DNA from: an uncultured Lachnospiraceae bacterium
GTDB lineage: Bacteria > Bacillota > Clostridia > Lachnospirales > Lachnospiraceae
Reading direction: 5' to 3'
NCBI GenBank assembly: GCA_902796695.1
Contig: CADBQE010000279.1
Span: forward strand, 1-6,868
Length of the DNA stretch: 6,868 nucleotides
Shown one piece after another: positions 5,650 through 6,868 of this stretch. How positions within the stretch are numbered: the stretch's first letter is position 1; every line of letters begins with the position of its first letter. Below the pieces are notes generated by a model. The model was not told the origin of the DNA, searched no databases, and saw only the letters and a program-made list of their open reading frames with translations. The translations under genes and the position numbers were made by a program.

Positions 5650-5661
5650 TGTAATCGGCCC
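5641..5661. repeat. Perfect 9-bp stem palindrome, right
   Basis: GGGCCGATT and AATCGGCCC flank TGT; it is the reverse complement of 5540-5560 and part of the right inverted arm. Confidence 0.85.
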
Positions 5662-5694
5662 GCCAAACCCGCATAACCCGCCAAGCCCGCATAG
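5659..5694 (+). repeat. 18-bp tandem duplication in the right arm
   Basis: CCCGCCAAACCCGCATAA (5659-5676) is followed directly by CCCGCCAAGCCCGCATAG (5677-5694), two mismatches. The left arm has a single unit (5525-5542), so this tandem accounts for the whole length difference between the arms. Confidence 0.8.
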
Positions 5695-5716
5695 CCTGCC
5701 GGAAAGATACAAAAGA

Positions 5717-5741
5717 TGACAAAGGAACCGTCCCTCTGTCA
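5717..5741 (+). repeat. REP-like palindrome, copy 2
   Basis: TGACA and TGTCA bracket AAGGAACCGTCCCTC; identical to the copy at 5749-5773, which starts 32 bp further on. It is the outer end of the right inverted arm. Confidence 0.85.
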
Positions 5742-5748
5742 TGAAAGG

Positions 5749-5773
5749 TGACAAAGGAACCGTCCCTCTGTCA
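5749..5773 (+). repeat. REP-like palindrome, copy 3
   Basis: Exact repeat of 5717-5741. Its end (TGTCATCC) forms the junction with the lipoprotein remnant, replacing the first 101 codons of that gene, so it marks the breakpoint of the right arm. Confidence 0.85.
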
Positions 5774-5774
5774 T

Positions 5775-5834
5775 CCTGAAACTTATGACCCGGAAGAATC
5801 GAGAACCCGGGCCTGGGGCGGAGGGCGGTATTAA
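5775..5834 (+). pseudogene. 3' remnant of the lipoprotein gene
   Basis: Nineteen codons, PETYDPEESRTRAWGGGRY followed by TAA, are the C-terminus of the lipoprotein encoded at 5095-5457. Positions 5773-5837 match the reverse complement of 5092-5156 with 2 mismatches in 65 bases, both silent. There is no start codon or ribosome binding site; a REP-like palindrome directly abuts the break. The remnant lies 48 bp upstream of the aminotransferase, which suggests that the ancestral order was lipoprotein then aminotransferase on one strand. Confidence 0.85.
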
Positions 5835-5882
5835 AGAATTATGACTTGGAACAAATGAATAATGGATTGAGAGGACAAAAAA

Positions 5883-6868
5883 ATGATCAATGAATCCATG
5901 GCAGCGATCGGCCGCAGCCGTTCCTGCATCCGGGAACTGTTTGAGTACGGCAATCAGCAGGCCGCCAAAGTGGGGCGGGAGAACGTGTACGATTTCTCGC
6001 TGGGCAATCCGTCCATTCCGGCGCCGCCGGAGGTGGATGAGGCCATCATCTCCGCCGTGCGGGATCTGGACAGCATTTCCGTGCACGGCTACACCTCCGC
6101 AGCGGGCAATCCCGCGCTGCGCGAAATGGTAACCGCGGACCTGAACAAGCGCTACGGGACCAACCTCAGCAACTTCAATATCTTCTTTACCTGCGGCGCG
6201 GCCCCTTCTATCGTGTCTGTGGTCAAGGCACTGGCCGTGGACGGCGCGGAGATCGTGACGCAGGCTCCGTTCTTCCCGGAGTACCGCGTGTTTGTCGGGA
6301 TGAACGGCGCGAAACTGGTCATCGTCCCGCCGAAATATCCGGATTTCCAGATCAATATGGCCGGCATGGAAGCCGCGCTCAATGAGCATACGCAGGCGGT
6401 CATCATCAATTCCCCCAACAACCCCACCGGCGTGATCTACAGCCGGGAGACGCTGGAGAAACTGGCGGCCCTGCTTACGCGGAAAGAAAAGGAATACGGC
6501 CACCCGATCTATATCATCTCCGATGAACCGTATCGTGAGCTGGTGTACGACAATGCGGAAGTGCCGTTTGTTCCCTCCGTCTATCATGATACGATCGTCT
6601 GCTATTCCTTCTCCAAGGCGCTCTCCGTGCCCGGCGAACGCATCGGCTATGCGCTGGTGGCGGATACCTGTACGGACGAACTGGCTGTCATGGACGCCAT
6701 CGTCGGCGCAGCGCGCGCCATCGGCCATGTATGCGCCCCTTCGCTGCAGCAGCGGGTCGTGGGACTGTGCGCCGGCGTGCGCCCGGACATGAAGGCTTAC
6801 GATCAGAACCGCCTGCGCCTCTATAACGCGTTGACCTCTTACGGGTATGAGTGCGTGAAGCCGCAGGG
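5883..6868 (+). CDS. PLP-dependent aminotransferase, class I/II (partial, C-terminus beyond window)
   Basis: The frame gives 328 codons and is open at the window end; relatives are about 390-400 residues, so roughly 60-70 are missing. It is a fold-type I aminotransferase of the aspartate-aminotransferase superfamily. Motifs are SLGNPSIPAPP (39-49), HGYTSAAGNPALRE (68-81, substrate/cofactor loop), NSPNNPTG (176-183), SDEPYRELVYD (213-223) with PLP-binding Asp214 and Tyr217, and SFSKALSVPGERIGY (242-256) with Lys245 as the Schiff-base lysine and Arg253 contacting phosphate. It transfers amino groups between an amino acid and a 2-oxo acid in the cytoplasm; the substrate is not determined. The ATG is supported by GAGGA (5871-5875) seven bases upstream. 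No clear promoter is visible in the 48 bp between the lipoprotein remnant and the gene, so transcription may start in or beyond the repeat cluster. A second, inverted fragment of this gene lies at 4981-5092. Confidence 0.93.
   Translation, partial: MINESMAAIGRSRSCIRELFEYGNQQAAKVGRENVYDFSLGNPSIPAPPEVDEAIISAVRDLDSISVHGYTSAAGNPALREMVTADLNKRYGTNLSNFNIFFTCGAAPSIVSVVKALAVDGAEIVTQAPFFPEYRVFVGMNGAKLVIVPPKYPDFQINMAGMEAALNEHTQAVIINSPNNPTGVIYSRETLEKLAALLTRKEKEYGHPIYIISDEPYRELVYDNAEVPFVPSVYHDTIVCYSFSKALSVPGERIGYALVADTCTDELAVMDAIVGAARAIGHVCAPSLQQRVVGLCAGVRPDMKAYDQNRLRLYNALTSYGYECVKPQ

Larger units (their letters stand above)
5478..5773. repeat. REP/MITE-like composite repeat cluster
   Basis: This gene-free stretch between the lipoprotein and aminotransferase genes is built almost wholly of repeats. 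An 87-bp left arm (5478-5564) and a 105-bp right arm (5637-5741) are inverted copies with 3 mismatches plus one 18-bp insertion in the right arm. Between them lie 72 bp that start with one copy, and end with part of the second copy, of a 27-bp direct repeat. A third REP-like unit (5749-5773) follows the right arm. No transposase or long ORF is present. The palindromes would let the RNA or single-stranded DNA fold into strong hairpins. Similar 'GGAACCGTCCC' palindromes are, as I recall, dispersed in genomes of Clostridia, often with REP-associated transposases encoded elsewhere. Confidence 0.88.

Noticed and set aside
5540..5661. Bidirectional transcription terminators
   Set aside because: The GGGCCGATT/AATCGGCCC hairpins are strong but lack following T runs, so they are listed only as repeats.
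5478..5773. CRISPR array or complete insertion sequence
   Set aside because: Repeats are few, palindromic and in both orientations without regular spacers, and no cas or transposase gene is present.
5739..6728. 329-residue minus-strand open frame
   Set aside because: It is an antisense shadow of the aminotransferase; its translation is rich in His, Arg and Gly without recognisable domains.

Overview
The window looks like chromosomal DNA of a GC-rich member of the Bacillota, probably class Clostridia and possibly gut- or rumen-associated. The grounds are strong purine-rich Shine-Dalgarno sites at 5-9 nt, sigma-A type promoters, a glmS ribozyme, a purine riboswitch and REP-like 'aaaggaaccgtccc' palindromes. 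The taxon is an inference; no rRNA or marker gene is present.

Left part (1-1551, minus strand): a two-gene operon. nagB (glucosamine-6-phosphate deaminase) is followed one base after its stop codon by a left-handed beta-helix acyltransferase related to the acetyltransferase domain of GlmU, cut by the window edge. A perfect consensus promoter (TTGACA, 17 bp, TATAAT) starts a leader of about 230 nt. That leader contains a glmS-type self-cleaving ribozyme, the class activated by glucosamine-6-phosphate. The class normally represses glmS, the synthetic enzyme; here it precedes the deaminase. With the GlmU-like neighbour, this suggests that NagB may run in the aminating direction and supply amino sugars for the cell wall under feedback control. 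This is the most interesting feature of the window.

Middle part (1660-4981, plus strand): three independently transcribed genes. A PlsC-type acyl-glycerophosphate acyltransferase ends in a terminator. An AzgA/PbuG-type hypoxanthine/guanine permease is preceded by a divergent guanine-class purine riboswitch and followed by a UUCG-loop terminator. A PhzF-family isomerase has its own TTGACA promoter.

Right part (4981-6868): a rearranged locus. A minus-strand lipoprotein gene of unknown function and a 112-bp fragment of an aminotransferase gene face, in inverted orientation, a plus-strand remnant of the same lipoprotein gene (19 codons) and an apparently intact aminotransferase that runs off the window. 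Between the arms lies a roughly 300-bp repeat cluster of 97%-identical inverted arms, perfect 21-bp palindromes, a 27-bp direct repeat and three REP-like palindromes. The simplest reading is an inverted duplication that has decayed differently on each side.
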